Positions 27,286-41,500 of a stretch of 64,000 nucleotides of DNA are shown here, piece by piece; position 1 is the first letter of the stretch, and each line of letters opens with the position of its first letter. The position numbers and the translations under genes are program-made. The notes below the pieces were generated by a model. The model had not been told where the DNA came from. It ran no database searches and saw nothing but the letters and a program-made list of their open reading frames with translations. Source of the stretch: Saussurea involucrata (lineage: Eukaryota; Streptophyta; Magnoliopsida; Asterales; Asteraceae); assembly GCA_033807775.1 (NCBI GenBank), contig JAWVWS010001044.1:62001-126000 (forward strand), given 5' to 3'.

Positions 27286-30200
27286 ATCGATGGAAAGCTC
27301 TCTGTGTCTAGAACAACTTTCTAGTTTACAACGAGATCTAATTGCGACTTTAAGGGGCTCGAAATAATGTATTTCCAAAACTGGTCATGTTAAAACGGGT
27401 TTTGCGCACTGTTTTTGTAAAATTCATATAAAATTGGTCATTGATCCAAAAAATATGCATTTTAGACGATTAGATCCCTAAGAAATAGTAGTACGTTTTT
27501 AATTTAGATGTCAAATCTTAATTTGTTCTCTAAGTATGGGTAAATCGTCAAAACGCTTGTAGGACGGAAGCTGTAACTTTTCAAAGTTGTTTTCTACTAA
27601 AAACTAGGGGTGAGCATCGGTCGGGTCGGGTCGGGCCGAAAAACCCCCATCCCGATCGGGTTTTGGGTGGACAAAACAGGCCCCGAAACCCTTCCTAAGT
27701 AAAGTTCGATTTTCAGACTTTGGGTCTAATCGGTTTTCGGGTTCATCGGGTCGGGTTCATCGGGTTTCGGACTTAGATCTAAGCATAAAGTTCTGTTTGT
27801 TGAAAAATCCGTATAAAATCACTCACTCATTGGTCTGATTGAGGTGTATAATATATCGATGGAAATCTCTCTGTGTCTAGAACAACTTTCTAGTTTACAA
27901 CGAGATCTAATTGCGACTTTAAGGGGCTCAAAATAATGTATATCCAAAACTGGTCATGTTAAAACGGGTTTTGCGCACTGTTTTTGTAAAATTCATATAA
28001 AATTGGTCATTGATCCAAAAAATATGCATTTTAGACGATTAGATCCCTAAGAAATAGTAGTACGTTTTTCATTTAGATGTCAAATCTTAATTTGTTCTCT
28101 AAGTATGGGTAAATCGTCAAAACGCTTGTAGGATGGAAGCTGTAACTTTTCAAAGTTGTTTTCTACTAAAAACTAGGGGTGAGCATCGGTCGGGTCGGGT
28201 CGGGCCGAAAAACCCCCATCCCGATCGGGTGTTGGGTGGACAAAACAGGCCCCGAAACCCTTCCTAAGTAAAGTTCGAGTTTCGGACTTTGGGTCTAATC
28301 GGTTTTCGGGTTCATCGGGTCGGGTTCATCGGGTTTCGGACTTAGATCTAAGCATAAAGTTCTGTTTGTTGAAAAATCCGTATAAAATCACTCACTCATT
28401 GGTCTGATTGAGGTGTATAATATATCGATGGAAAGCTCTCTGTGTCTAGAACAACCTTCTAGTTTACAACGAGATCTAATTGCGACTTTAAGGGGCTCGA
28501 AATAATGTATTTCCAAAACTGGTCATGTTAAAACGGGTTTTGCGCACTGTTTTTGTAAAATTCATATAAAATTGGTCATTGATCCAAAAAATATGAATTT
28601 TAGACGATTAGATTCCTAAGAAATAGTAGTACGTTTTTAATTTAGATGTCAAATCTTAATTTGTTCTCTAAGTATGGGTAAATCGTCAAAATGCTTGTAG
28701 GACGGAAGCTGTAACTTTTCAAAGTTGTTTTCTACTAAAAACTAGGGGTGAGCATCGGTCGGGTCGGGTCGGGCCAAAAAACTCCCATCCCGATCGGGTT
28801 TTGGGTGGACAAAACAGGCCCCGAAACCCTTCCTAAGTAAAGTTCGAGTTTCGGACTTTGGGTCTAATCGGTTTTCGGGTTCATCGGGTTTCGGACTTAG
28901 ATCTAAGCATAAAGTTCTGTTTGTTGAAAAATCCGTATAAAATCACTCACTCATTGGTCTGATTGAGGTGTATAATATATCGATGGAAAGCTCTCTGTAT
29001 CTAGAACAACTTTCTAGTTTACAACGAGATCTAATTGCGACTTTAAGGGGCTCGAAATAATGTATTTCCAAAACTGGTCATGTTAAAACGGGTTTTGCGC
29101 ACTGTTTTTGTAAAATTCATATAAAATTGGTCATTGATCCAAAAAATATGCATTTTAGACGATTAGATCCCTAAGAAATAGTAGTACGTTTTTAATTTAG
29201 ATGTCAAATCTTAATTTGTTCTCTAAGTATGGGTAAATCGTCAAAACGCTTGTAGGACGGAAGCTGTAACTTTTCAAAGTTGTTTTCTACTAAAAACTAG
29301 GGGTGAGCATCGGTCGGGTCGGGTCGGGCCGAAAAACCCCCATCCCGATCGGGTTTTGGGTGGACAAAACAGGCCCCGAAACCCTTCCTAAGTAAAGTTC
29401 GATTTTCAGACTTTGGGTCTAATCGGTTTTCGGGTTCATCGGGTCGGGTTCATCGGGTTTCGGACTTAGATCTAAGCATAAAGTTCTGTTTGTTGAAAAA
29501 TCCGTATAAAATCACTCACTCATTGGTCTGATTGAGGTGTATAATATATCGATGGAAAGCTCTCTGTATCTAGAACAACTTTCTAGTTTACAACGAGATC
29601 TAATTGCGACTTTAAGGGGCTCAAAATAATGTATATCCAAAACTGGTCATGTTAAAACGGGTTTTGCGCACTGTTTTTGTAAAATTCATATAAAATTGGT
29701 CATTGATCCAAAAAATATGCATTTTAGACGATTAGATCCCTAAGAAATAGTAGTACGTTTTTAATTTAGATGTCAAATCTTAATTTGTTCTATAAGTATG
29801 GGTAAATCGTCAAAACGCTTGTAGGATGGAAGCTGTAACTTTTCAAAGTTGTTTTCTACTAAAAACTAGGGGTGAGCATCGGTCGGGTCGGGTCGGGCCG
29901 AAAAACCCCCATCCCGATCGGGTGTTGGGTGGACAAAACAGGCCCCGAAACCCTTCCTAAGTAAAGTTCGAGTTTCGGACTTTGGGTCTAATCGGTTTTC
30001 GGGTTCATCGGGTCGGGTTCATCGGGTTTCGGACTTAGATCTAAGCATAAAGTTCTGTTTGTTGAAAAATCCGTATAAAATCACTCACTCATTGGTCTGA
30101 TTGAGGTGTATAATATATCGATGGAAAGCTCTCTGTGTCTAGAACAACCTTCTAGTTTACAACGAGATCTAATTGCGACTTTAAGGGGCTCGAAATAATG

Positions 30201-31226
30201 TATTTCCAAAACTGGTCATGTTAAAACGGGTTTTGCGCACTGTTTTTGTAAAATTCATATAAAATTGGTCATTGATCCAAAAAATATGCATTTTAGACGA
30301 TTAGATTCCTAAGAAATAGTAGTACGTTTTTAATTTAGATGTCAAATCTTAATTTGTTCTCTAAGTATGGGTAAATCGTCAAAACGCTTGTAGGACGGAA
30401 GCTGTAACTTTTCAAAGTTGTTTTCTACTAAAAACTAGGGGTGAGCATCGGTCGGGTCGGGTCGGGCCAAAAAACTCCCATCCCGATCGGGTTTTGGGTG
30501 GACAAAACAGGCCCCGAAACCCTTCCTAAGTAAAGTTCGAGTTTCGGACTTTGGGTCTAATCGGTTTTCGGGTTCATCGGGTTTTGGACTTAGATCTAAG
30601 CATAAAGTTCTGTTTGTTGAAAAATCCGTATAAAATCACTCACTCATTGGTCTGATTGAGGTGTATAATATATCGATGGAAAGCTCTCTGTGTCTAGAAC
30701 AACTTTCTAGTTTACAACGAGATCTAATTGCGACTTTAAGGGGCTCGAAATAATGTATTTCCAAAACTGGTCATGTTAAAACGGGTTTTGCGCACTGTTT
30801 TTGTAAAATTCATATAAAATTGGTCATTGATCCAAAAAATATGCATTTTAGACGATTAGATCCCTAAGAAATAGTAGTACGTTTTTAATTTAGATGTCAA
30901 ATCTTAATTTTTTCTCTAAGTATGGGTAAATCGTCAAAACGCTTGTAGGACGGAAGCTGTAACTTTTCAAAGTTGTTTTCTACTAAAAACTAGGGGTGAG
31001 CATCGGTCGGGTCGGGTCGGGCCAAAAAACTCCCATCCCGATCGGGTTTTGGGTGGACAAAACAGGCCCCGAAACCCTTCCTAAGTAAAGTTCGAGTTTC
31101 GGACTTTGGGTCTAATCGGTTTTCGGGTTCATCGGGTTTCGGACTTAGATCTAAGCATAAAGTTCTGTTTGTTGAAAAATCCGTATAAAATCACTCACTC
31201 ATTGGTCTGATTGAGGTGTATAATAT
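27286..31226. repeat. Second trimer family (1693 bp), monomers 49-55
   Basis: Monomers 49-51 (27286, 27855, 28424) and 52-54 (28979, 29548, 30117) match in order. The first of each has GTTCGATTTTCAG. The second has GGCTCAAAATAATGTATATCC, GGATGGAAGC and CGGGTGTTGG (the 27855 and 29548 copies). The third has ACAACCTTCTAG, GGGCCAAAAAACTCCC and a 14-bp deletion that makes it 555 bp. Monomer 55 (30672) keeps the third-type GC-rich portion and is also 555 bp. A related first-second pair is at 22179 and 22748. Confidence 0.85.
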
Positions 31227-34200
31227 ATCGATGGAAAGCTCTCTGTGTCTAGAACAACTTTCTAGTTTACAACGAGATCTAATTGCGACTTTAAGGGGCT
31301 CGAAATAATGTATTTCCAAAACTGGTCATGTTAAAACGGGTTTTGCGCACTGTTTTTGTAAAATTCATATAAAATTGGTCATTGATCCAAAAAATATGCA
31401 TTTTAGACGATTAGATCCCTAAGAAATAGTAGTACGTTTTTAATTTAGATGTCAAATCTTAATTTTTTCTCTAAGTATGGGTAAATCGTCAAAACGCTTG
31501 TAGGACGGAAGCTGTAACTTTTCAAAGTTGTTTTCTACTAAAAACTAGGGGTGAGCATCGGTCGGGTCGGGTCGGGCCGAAAAACCCCCATCCCGATCGG
31601 GTTTTGGGTGGACAAAATAGGCCCCGAAACCCTTCCTAAGTAAAGTTCGAGTTTCGGACTTTGGGTCTTATCGGTTTTCGGGTTCATCGGGTCGGGTTCA
31701 TCGGGTTTCGGACTTAGATCTGAGCATAAAGTTCTGTTTGTTGAAAAATCAGTATAAAATCACTCACTCATTGGTCTGATTGAGGTGTATAATATATCGA
31801 TGGAAATCTCTCTGTGTCTAGAACAACTTTCTAGTTTACAACGAGATCTAATTGCGACTTTAAGGGGCTCGAAATAATGTATTTCCAAAACTGGTCATGT
31901 TAAAACGGGTTTTGCGCACTGTTTTTGTAAAATTCATATAAAATTGGTCATTGATCCAAAAAATATGCATTTTAGACGATTAGATCCCTAAGAAATAGTA
32001 GTACGTTTTTCATTTAGATGTCAAATCTTAATTTGTTCTCTAAGTATGGGTAAATCGTCAAAACGCTTGTAGGACGGAAGCTGTAACTTTTCAAAGTTGT
32101 TTTCTACTAAAAACTAGGGGTGAGCATCGGTCGGGTCGGGCCGAAAACCCCCCATCCCGATCGGGTTTTGGGTGGACAAAACAGGCCCCGAAACCCTTCC
32201 TAAGTAAAGTTCGAGTTTCGGACTTTGGGTCTAATCGGTTTTCGGGTTCATCGGGTCGGGTTCATCGGGTTTCGGACTTAGATCTAAGCATAAAGTTCTG
32301 TTTGTTGAAAAATCCGTATAAAATCACTCACTCATTGGTCTGATTGAGGTGTATAATATATCGATGGAAAGCTCTCTGTATCTAGAACAACTTTCTAGTT
32401 TACAACGAGATCTAATTGCGACTTTAAGGGGCTCGAAATAATGTATTTCCAAAACTGGTCATGTTAAAACGGGTTGTGCGCACTGTTTTTGTAAAATTCA
32501 TATAAAATTGGTCATTGATCCAAAAAATATGCATTTTAGACGATTAGATTCCTAAGAAATAGTAGTACGTTTTTAATTTAGATGTCAAATCTTAATTTGT
32601 TCTCTAAGTATGGGTAAATCGTCAAAACGCTTGTAGGACGGAAGCTGTAACTTTTCAAAGTTGTATTCTACTAAAAACTAGGGCTGAGCATCGGTCGGGT
32701 CGGGTCGGGCCAAAAAACCCCCATCCCGATCGGGTTTTGGGTGGACAAAACAGGCCCCGAAACCCTTCCTAACTAAAGTTCAGTTTTCAGACTTTGGGTC
32801 TAATCGGTTTTCGGGTTCATCGGGTCGGGTTCATCGTGTTTCGGACTTAGATCTAAGCATAAAGTTCTGTTTGTTGAAAAATCCGTATAAAATCACTCAC
32901 TCATTGGTCCGATTGAGGTGTATAATATATCGATGGAAAGCTCTCTGTGTCTAGAACAACTTTCTAGTTTACAACGAGATCTAATTGCGACTTTAAGGGG
33001 CTCAAAATAATGTATTTCCAAAACTGGTCATGTTAAAACGGGTTTTGCGCACTGTTTTGGTAAAATTCATATAAATTTGGTCATTGATCCAAAAAATATG
33101 CATTTTAGACGATTAGATCCCTAAGAAATAGTAGTACGTTTTTAATTTAGATGTCAAATCTTAATTTGTTCTCTAAGTATGGGTAAATCGTCAAAACGCT
33201 TGTAGGACGGAAGCTGTAACTTTTCAAAGTTGTTTTCTACTAAAAACTAGGGGTGTGCATCGGTCGGGTCGGGCCGAAAACCCCCCATCCCGATCGGGTT
33301 TTGGGTGGACAAAACAGGCCCCGAAACCCTTCCTAAGTAAAGTTCGAGTTTCGGACTTTGGGTCTAATCGGTTTTCGGGTTCATCGGGTTTCGGACTTAG
33401 ATCTAAGCATAAAGTTCTGTTTGTTGAAAAATCCGTATAAAATCACTCACTCATTGGTCTGATTGAGGTGTATAATATATCGATGGAAAGCTCTCTGTGT
33501 CTAGAACAACTTTCTAGTTTACAACGAGATCTAATTGCGACTTTAAGGGGCTCAAAATAATGTATTTCCAAAACTGGTCATGTTAAAACGGGTTGTGCGC
33601 ACTGTTTTTGTAAAATTCATATAAAATTGGTCATTAATCCAAAAAATATGCATTTAAGACGATTAGATTCCTAAGAAATAGTAGTACGTTTTTAATTTAG
33701 ATGTCAAATCTTAATTTGTTCTCTAAGTATGGGTAAATCGTCAAAACGCTTGTAGGACGGAAGCTGTAACTTTTCAAAGTTGTATTCTACTAAAAACTAG
33801 GGGTGAGCATCGGTCGGGTCGGGTCGGGCCGAAAAACCCCCATCCCGATCGGGTTTTGGGTGGACAAAACAGGCCCCGAAACCCTTCCTAAGTAAAGTTC
33901 GATTTTCAGACTTTGGGTCTAATCGGTTTTCGGGTTCATCGGGTCGGGTTCATCGGGTTTCGGACTTAGATCTAAGCATAAAGTTCTGTTTGTTGAAAAA
34001 TCCGTATAAAATCACTCACTCATTGGTCTGATTTAGGTGTATAATATATCGATGGAAAGCTCTCTGTATCTAGAACAACTTTCTAGTTTACAACGAGATC
34101 TAATTGCGACTTTAAGGGGCTCGAAATAATGTATTTCCAAAACTGGTCATGTTAAAACGGGTTTTGCGCACTGTTTTTGTAAAATGCATATAAAATTGGT

Positions 34201-36307
34201 CATTGATCCAAAAAATATGCATTTTAGACGATTAGATCCCTAAGAAATAGTAGTACGTTTTTAATTTAGATGTCAAATCTTAATATGTTCTATAAGTATG
34301 GGTAAATCGTCAAAACGCTTGTAGGACGGAAGCTGTAACTTTTCAAAGTTGTTTTCTACTAAAAACTAGGGGTGAGCATCGGTCGGGTCGGGTCGGGCCG
34401 AAAAACCCCCATCCCGATCGGGTTTTGGGTGGACAAAACAGGCCCCGAAACCCTTCCTAAGTAAAGTTCGAGTTTCGGACTTTGGGTCTAATCGGTTTTT
34501 GGGTTCATCGGGTCGGGTTCATCGGGTTTCGGACTTAGATCTAAGCATAAAGTTCTGTTTGTTGAAAAATCCGTATAAAATCACTCACTCATTGGTCTGA
34601 TTGAGGTGTATAATATATCGATGGAAAGCTCTCTGTGTCTAGAACAACTTTCTAGTTTACAACGAGATCTAATTGCGACTTTAAGGGGCTCGAAATAATG
34701 TATTTCCAAAACTGGTCATGTTAAAACGGGTTTTGCGCACTGTTTTTGTAAAATTCATATAAAATTGGTCATTGATCCAAAAAATATGCATTTTAGACGA
34801 TTAGATTCCTAAGAAATAGTAGTACGTTTTTAATTTAGATGTCAAATCTTAATTTGTTCTCTAAGTATGGGTAAATCGTCAAAACGCTTGTAGGACGGAA
34901 GCTGTAACTTTTCAAAGTTGTTTTCTACTAAAAACTAGGGGTGAGCATCGGTCGGGTCGGGTCGGGCCGAAAAACCCCCATCCCGATCGGGTTTTGGGTG
35001 GACAAAATAGGCCCCGAAACCCTTCCTAAGTAAAGTTCGAGTTTCGGACTTTGGGTCTAATCGGTTTTCGGGTTCATCGGGTCGGACTTAGATCTAAGCA
35101 TAAAGTTCTGTTTGTTGAAAAATCCGTATAAAATCACTCACTCATTGGTCTGATTGAGGTGTATAATATATCGATGGAAAGCTCTCTGTGTCTAGAACAA
35201 CTTTCTAGTTTACAACGAGATCTAATTGCGACTTTAAGGGGCTCGAAATAATGTATTTCCAAAACTGGTCATGTTAAAACGGGTTTTGCGCACTGTTTTT
35301 GTAAAATTCATATAAAATTGGTCATTGATCCAAAAAATATGCATTTTAGACGATTAGATCCCTAAGAAATAGTAGTACGTTTTTAATTTAGATGTCAAAT
35401 CTTAATTTGTTCTCTAAGTATGGGTAAATCGTCAAAACGCTTGTAGGACGGAAGCTGTAACTTTTCAAAGTTGTTTTCTACTAAAAACTAGGGGTGAGCA
35501 TCGGTCGGGTCGGGTCGGGCCGAAAAAACCCCATCCCGATCGGGTTTTGGGTGGACAAAACAGGCCCCGAAACCCTTCCTAAGTAATATTCGAGTTTCGG
35601 ACTTTGGGTCTAATCGGTTTTCGGGTTCATCGGGTCGGGTTCATTGGGTTTCAGATTTAGATCTAAGCATAAAGTTCTGTTTGTTTAAAAATCCGTATAA
35701 AATCACTCACTCATTAGTCTGATTGAGGTGTATAATATATCGATGGAAAGTTCTCTGTGTCTAGAACAACTTTCTAGTTTACAACGAGATCTAATTGCGA
35801 CTTTAAGGGGCTCGAAATAATGTATTTCCAAAACTGGTCATGTTAAAACGGGTTTTGCGCACTGTTTTTGTAAAATTCATATAAAATTGGTCATTGATCC
35901 AAAAAATATGCATTTTAGACGATTAGATTCCTAAGAAATAGTAGTACGTTTTTTATTTAGATGTCAAATCTTAATTTGTTCTCTAAGTATGGGTAAATCG
36001 TAAAAACGCTTGTAGGACGGAAGCTGTAACTTTTCAAAGTTGTTTTCTACTAAAAACTAGGGGTGAGCATCGGTCGGGTCGGGTCGGGCCGAAAAACCCC
36101 CATCCCGATCGGGTTTTCGGTGGACAAAACAGGCCCCGAAACCCTTCCTAAGTAAAGTTCGAGTTTCGGACTTTGGGTCTAATCGGTTTTCGGGTTCATC
36201 GGGTCGGGTTCATCGGGTTTCGGACTTAGATCTAAGCATAAAGTTATGTTTGTTGAAAAATCCGTATAAAATCACTCACTCATTGGTCTGATTGAGGTGT
36301 ATAATAT
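31227..36307. repeat. Satellite monomers 56-64, mixed types and short variants
   Basis: Monomers 55 and 56 share AATTTTTTCTC. Monomer 57 (31796) is a 564-bp S1 type and monomer 58 (32360) an S2 type, so the trimer family reappears. Monomer 59 (32929) is 550 bp, having lost both a 5-bp and a 14-bp unit, and its GGGGTGTGCATCGG creates an ATG at 33255 that opens a short, meaningless frame. Monomer 62 (34617) is 553 bp because of a 16-bp deletion that fuses ATCGGGTC directly to GGACTTAG near 35084. Confidence 0.75.
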
Positions 36308-38583
36308 ATCGATGGAAAGCTCTCTGGGTCTAGAACAACTTTCTAGTTTACAACGAGATCTAATTGCGACTTTAAGGGGCTCGAAATAATGTATTTCCAA
36401 AACTGGTCATGTTAAAACGGGTTTTGCGCACTGTGTTTGTAAAATTCATATAAAATTGGTCATTGATCCAAAAAATATGCATTTTAGACGATTAGATCCC
36501 TAAGAAATAGTAGTACGTTTTTAATTTAGATGTCAAATCTTAATTTGTTCTCTAAGTATGGGTAAATCGTCAAAACGCTTGTAGGACGGAAGCTGTAACT
36601 TTTCAAAGTTGTATTCTACTAAAAACTAGGGGTGAGCATCGGTCGGGTCGGGTCGGGCCGAAAAACCCCCATCCCGATCGGGTTTTGGGTGGACAAAACA
36701 GGCCCCGAAACCCTTCCTAAGTAAAGTTTGAGTTTCGGACTTTGGGTCTAATCGGTTTTCGGGTTCATCGGGTCGGGTTCATCGGGTTTCGGACTTAGAT
36801 CTAAGCATAAAGTTCTGTTTGTTGAAAAATCCGTATAAAATCACTCACTCATTGGTCTGATTGAGGTGTATAATATATCGATGGAAATCTCTCTGTGTCT
36901 AGAACAACTTTCTAGTTTACAACGAGATCTAATTGCGACTTTAAGGGGCTCGAAATAATGTATTTCCAAAACTGGTCATGTTAAAACGGGTTTTGCGCAC
37001 TGTTTTTGTAAAATTCATATAAAATTGGTCATTGATCCAAAAAATATGCATTTTAGACGATTAGATCCCTAAGAAATAGTAGTACGTTTTTAATTTAGAT
37101 GTCAAATCTTAATTTGTTCTCTAAGTATGGGTAAATCGTCAAAACGCTTGTAGGACGGAAGCTGTAACTTTTCAAAGTTGTTTTCTACTAAAAACTAGGG
37201 ATGAGCATCGGTCGGGTCGGGTCGGGCCGAAAAACCCCCATCCCGATCGGGTTTTGGGTGGACAAAACAGGCCCCGAAACCCTTCCTAAGTAATATTCGA
37301 GTTTCGGACTTTGGGTCTAATCGGTTTTCGGGTTCATCGGGTCGGGTTCATCGGGTTTCGGACTTAGATCTAAGCATAAAGTTCTGTTTGTTGAAAAATC
37401 CGTATAAAATCACTCACTCATTGGTCTGATTGAGGTGTATAATATATCGATGGAAATCTCTCTGTGTCTAGAACAACTTTCTAGTTTACAACGAGATCTA
37501 ATTGCGACTTTAAGGGGCTCGAAATAATGTATTTCCAAAACTGGTCATGTTAAAACGGGTTTTGCGCACTGTGTTTGTAAAATTCATATAAAATTGGTCA
37601 TTGATCCAAAAAATATGCATTTTAGACGATTAGATCCCTAAGAAATAGTAGTACGTTTTTAATTTAGATGTCAAATCTTAATTTGTTCTCTAAGTATGGG
37701 TAAATCGTCAAAACGCTTGTAGGACGGAAGCTGTAACTTTTCAAAGTTGTATTCTACTAAAAACTAGGGGTGAGCATCGGTCGGGTCGGGTCGGGCCGAA
37801 AAACCCCCATCCCGATCGGGTTTTGGGTGGACAAAACAGGCCCCGAAACCCTTCCTAAGTAAAGTTTGAGTTTCGGACTTTGGGTCTAATCGGTTTTCGG
37901 GTTCATCGGGTCGGGTTCATCGGGTTTCGGACTTAGATCTAAGCATAAAGTTCTGTTTGTTGAAAAATCCGTATAAAATCACTCACTCATTGGTCTGATT
38001 GAGGTGTATAATATATCGATGGAAATCTCTCTGTGTCTAGAACAACTTTCTAGTTTACAACGAGATCTAATTGCGACTTTAAGGGGCTCGAAATAATGTA
38101 TTTCCAAAACTGGTCATGTTAAAACGGGTTTTGCGCACTGTTTTTGTAAAATTCATATAAAATTGGTCATTGATCCAAAAAATATGCATTTTAGACGATT
38201 AGATCCCTAAGAAATAGTAGTACGTTTTTAATTTAGATGTCAAATCTTAATTTGTTCTCTAAGTATGGGTAAATCGTCAAAACGCTTGTAGGACGGAAGC
38301 TGTAACTTTTCAAAGTTGTTTTCTACTAAAAACTAGGGATGAGCATCGGTCGGGTCGGGTCGGGCCGAAAAACCCCCATCCCGATCGGGTTTTGGGTGGA
38401 CAAAACAGGCCCCGAAACCCTTCCTAAGTAATATTCGAGTTTCGGACTTTGGGTCTAATCGGTTTTCGGGTTCATCGGGTCGGGTTCATTGGGTTTCGGA
38501 TTTAGATCTAAGCATAAAGTTCTGTTTGTTGAAAAATCCGTATAAAATCACTCACTCATTGGTCTGATTGAGGTGTATAATAT
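36308..38583. repeat. Dimer higher-order repeat (1138 bp x 2), monomers 65-68
   Basis: Monomers 65 and 67 (36308, 37446) share CACTGTGTTTG, GTTGTATTCT and AAGTTTGAG. Monomers 66 and 68 (36877, 38015) share ACTAGGGATGAGC and AGTAATATTCG. The two dimers are adjacent. Flanking monomers 64 (35739) and 69 (38584) both read GGTTTTCGGTGG, so the tandem pair sits inside a larger repeated context. Confidence 0.88.
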
Positions 38584-41500
38584 ATCGATGGAAAGCTCTC
38601 TGTGTCTAGAACAACTTTCTAGTTAAAACGAGATCTAATTGCGACTTTAAGGGGCTCGAAATAATGTATTTCCAAAACTGGTCATGTTAAAACGGGTTTT
38701 GCGCACTGTTTTTGTAAAATTCATATAAAATTGGTCATTGATCCAAAAAATATGCATTTTAGACGATTAGATTCCTAAGAAATAGTAGTACGTTTTTAAT
38801 TTAGATGTCAAATCTTAATTTGTTCTCTAAGTATGGGTAAATCGTCAAAACGCTTGTAGGACGGAAGCAGTAACTTTTCAAAGTTGTTTTCTACTAAAAA
38901 CTAGGGGTGAGCATCGGTCGGGTCGGGTCGGGCCGAAAACCCCCCATCCCGATCGGGTTTTCGGTGGACAAAACAGGCCCCGAAACCCTTCCTAAGTAAA
39001 GTTCGAGTTTCGGACTTTGTGTCTAATCGGTTTTCGGGTTCATCGGGTCGGGTTCATCGGGTTTCGGACTTAGATCTAAGCATAAAGTTATGTTTGTTGA
39101 AAAATCCGTATAAAATCACTCACTCATTGGTCTGATTGAGGTGTATAATATATCGATGGAAAGCTCTCTGGGTCTAGAACAACTTTCTAGTTTACAACGA
39201 GATCTAATTGCGACTTTAAGGGGCTCGAAATAATGTATTTCCAAAACTGGTCATGTTAAAACGGGTTTTGCGCACTGTTTTTGTAAAATTCATATAAAAT
39301 TGGTCATTTATCCAAAAAATATGCATTTTAGACGATTAGATCCCTAAGAAATAGTAGTACGTTTTTAATTTTGATGTCAAATCTTAATTTGTTCTCTAAG
39401 TATGGGTAAATCGTCAAAACGCTTGTAGGACGGAAGCTGTAACTTTTCAAAGTTGTATTCTACTAAAAACTAGCGGTGAGCATCGGTCGGGTCGGGTCGG
39501 GCCGAAAAACCCCCATCCCGATCGGGTTTTGGGTGGACAAAACAGGCCCCGAAACCCTTCCTAAGTAAAGTTCGAGTTTCGGACTTTGGGTCTAATCGGT
39601 TTTCGGGTTCATCGGGTCGGGTTCATCGGGTTTCGGACTTAGATCTAAGTATAAAGTTCTGTTTGTTGAAAAATCCGTATAAAATCACTCACTCATTGGT
39701 CTGATTGAGGTGTATAATATATCGATGGAAAGCTCTCTGTGTCTAGAACAACTTTCTAGTTTACAACGAGATCTAATTGCGACTTTAAGGGGCTCGAAAT
39801 AATGTATTTCCAAAACTGGTCATGTTAAAACGGGTTTTGCGCACTGTTTTTGGAAAATTCATATAAAATTGGTCATTGATCCAAAAAATATGCATTTTAG
39901 ACGATTAGATCCCTAAGAAATAGTAGTACGTTTTTAATTTAGATGTCAAATCTTAATTTGTTCTCTAAGTATGGGTAAATCGTCAAAACGCTTGTAGGAC
40001 GGAAGCTGTAACTTTTCAAAGTTGTTTTCTACTAAAAACTAGGGGTGAGCATCGGTCGGGTCGGGTCGGGCCGAAAAACCCCCATCCCGATCGGGTTTTA
40101 GGTGGACAAAACAGACCCCGAAACCCTTCCTAAGTAAAGTTCGAGTTTCGGACTTTGGGTCTAATCGGTTTTCGGGTTCATCGGGTCGGGTTCATCGGGT
40201 TTCGGACTTAGATCTAAGCATAAAGTTCTGTTTGTTGAAAAATCCGTATAAAATCACTCACTCATTGGTCTGATTGAGGTGTATAATATATCGATGGAAA
40301 GCTCTCTGTGTCTAGAACAACTTTCTAGTTTACAACGAGATCTAATTGCGACTTTAAGGGGCTCGAAATAATGTATTTCCAAAACTGGTCATGTTAAAAC
40401 GGGTTTTGCGCACTGTTTTTGTAAAATTCATATAAAATTGGTCATTGATCCAAAAAATATGCATTTTAGACGATTAGATTCCTAAGAAATAGTAGTACGT
40501 TTTTAATTTTGATGTCAAATCTTAATTTGTTCTCTAAGTATGGGTAAATCGTCAAAACGCTTGTAGGACGGAAGCTGTAACTTTTCAAAGTTGTTTTCTA
40601 CTAAAAACTAGGGGTGAGCATCGGTCGGGTCGGGTCGGGCCGAAAAACCCCCATCCCGATCGGGTTTTGGGTGGACAAAACAGGCCCCGAAACCCTTCCT
40701 AAGTAAAGTTCGAGTTTCGGACTTTGGGTCTAATCGGTTTTCGGGTTCATCGGGTCGGGTTCATCGGGTTTCGGACTTAGATCTAAGCATAAATTTCTGT
40801 TTGTTGAAAAATCCGTATAAAATCACTCACTCATTGGTCTGATTGAGGTGTATAATATATCGATGGAAAGCTCTATGTGTCTAGAACAATTTCTAGTTTA
40901 CAACGAGATCTAATTGCGACTTTAAGGGGCTCGAAATAATGTATTTCCAAAACTGGTCATGTTAAAACGGGTTTTGCGCACTGTTTTTGTAAAATTCATA
41001 TAAAATTGGTCATTGATCCAAAAAATATGCATTTTAGACGATTAGATTCCTAAGAAATAGTAGTACGTTTTTAATTTAGATGTCAAATCTTAATTTGTTC
41101 TCTAAGTATGGGTAAATCGTCAAAACGCTTGTAGGACGGAAGCTGTAACTTTTCAAAGTTGTTTTCTACTAAAAACTAGGGGTGAGCATCGGTCGGGTCG
41201 GGTCGGGCCGAAAACCCCCCACCCCGATCGGGTTTTGGGTGGACAAAACAGGCCCCGAAACCCTTCCTAAGTAAAGTTCGTGTTTCGGACTTTGGGTCTA
41301 ATCGGTTTTCGGGTTCATCGGGTCGGGTTCATCTGGTTTCGGACTTACATCTTAGCATAAAGTTCTGTTTGTTGAAAAACCCATATAAAATCACTCACTC
41401 ATTGGTCTGATTGAGGTGTATAATATATCGATGGAAAGCTCTCTGTGTCTAGAACAACTTTCTAGTTTATAACGAGATCTAATTGCGACTTTAAGGGGCT

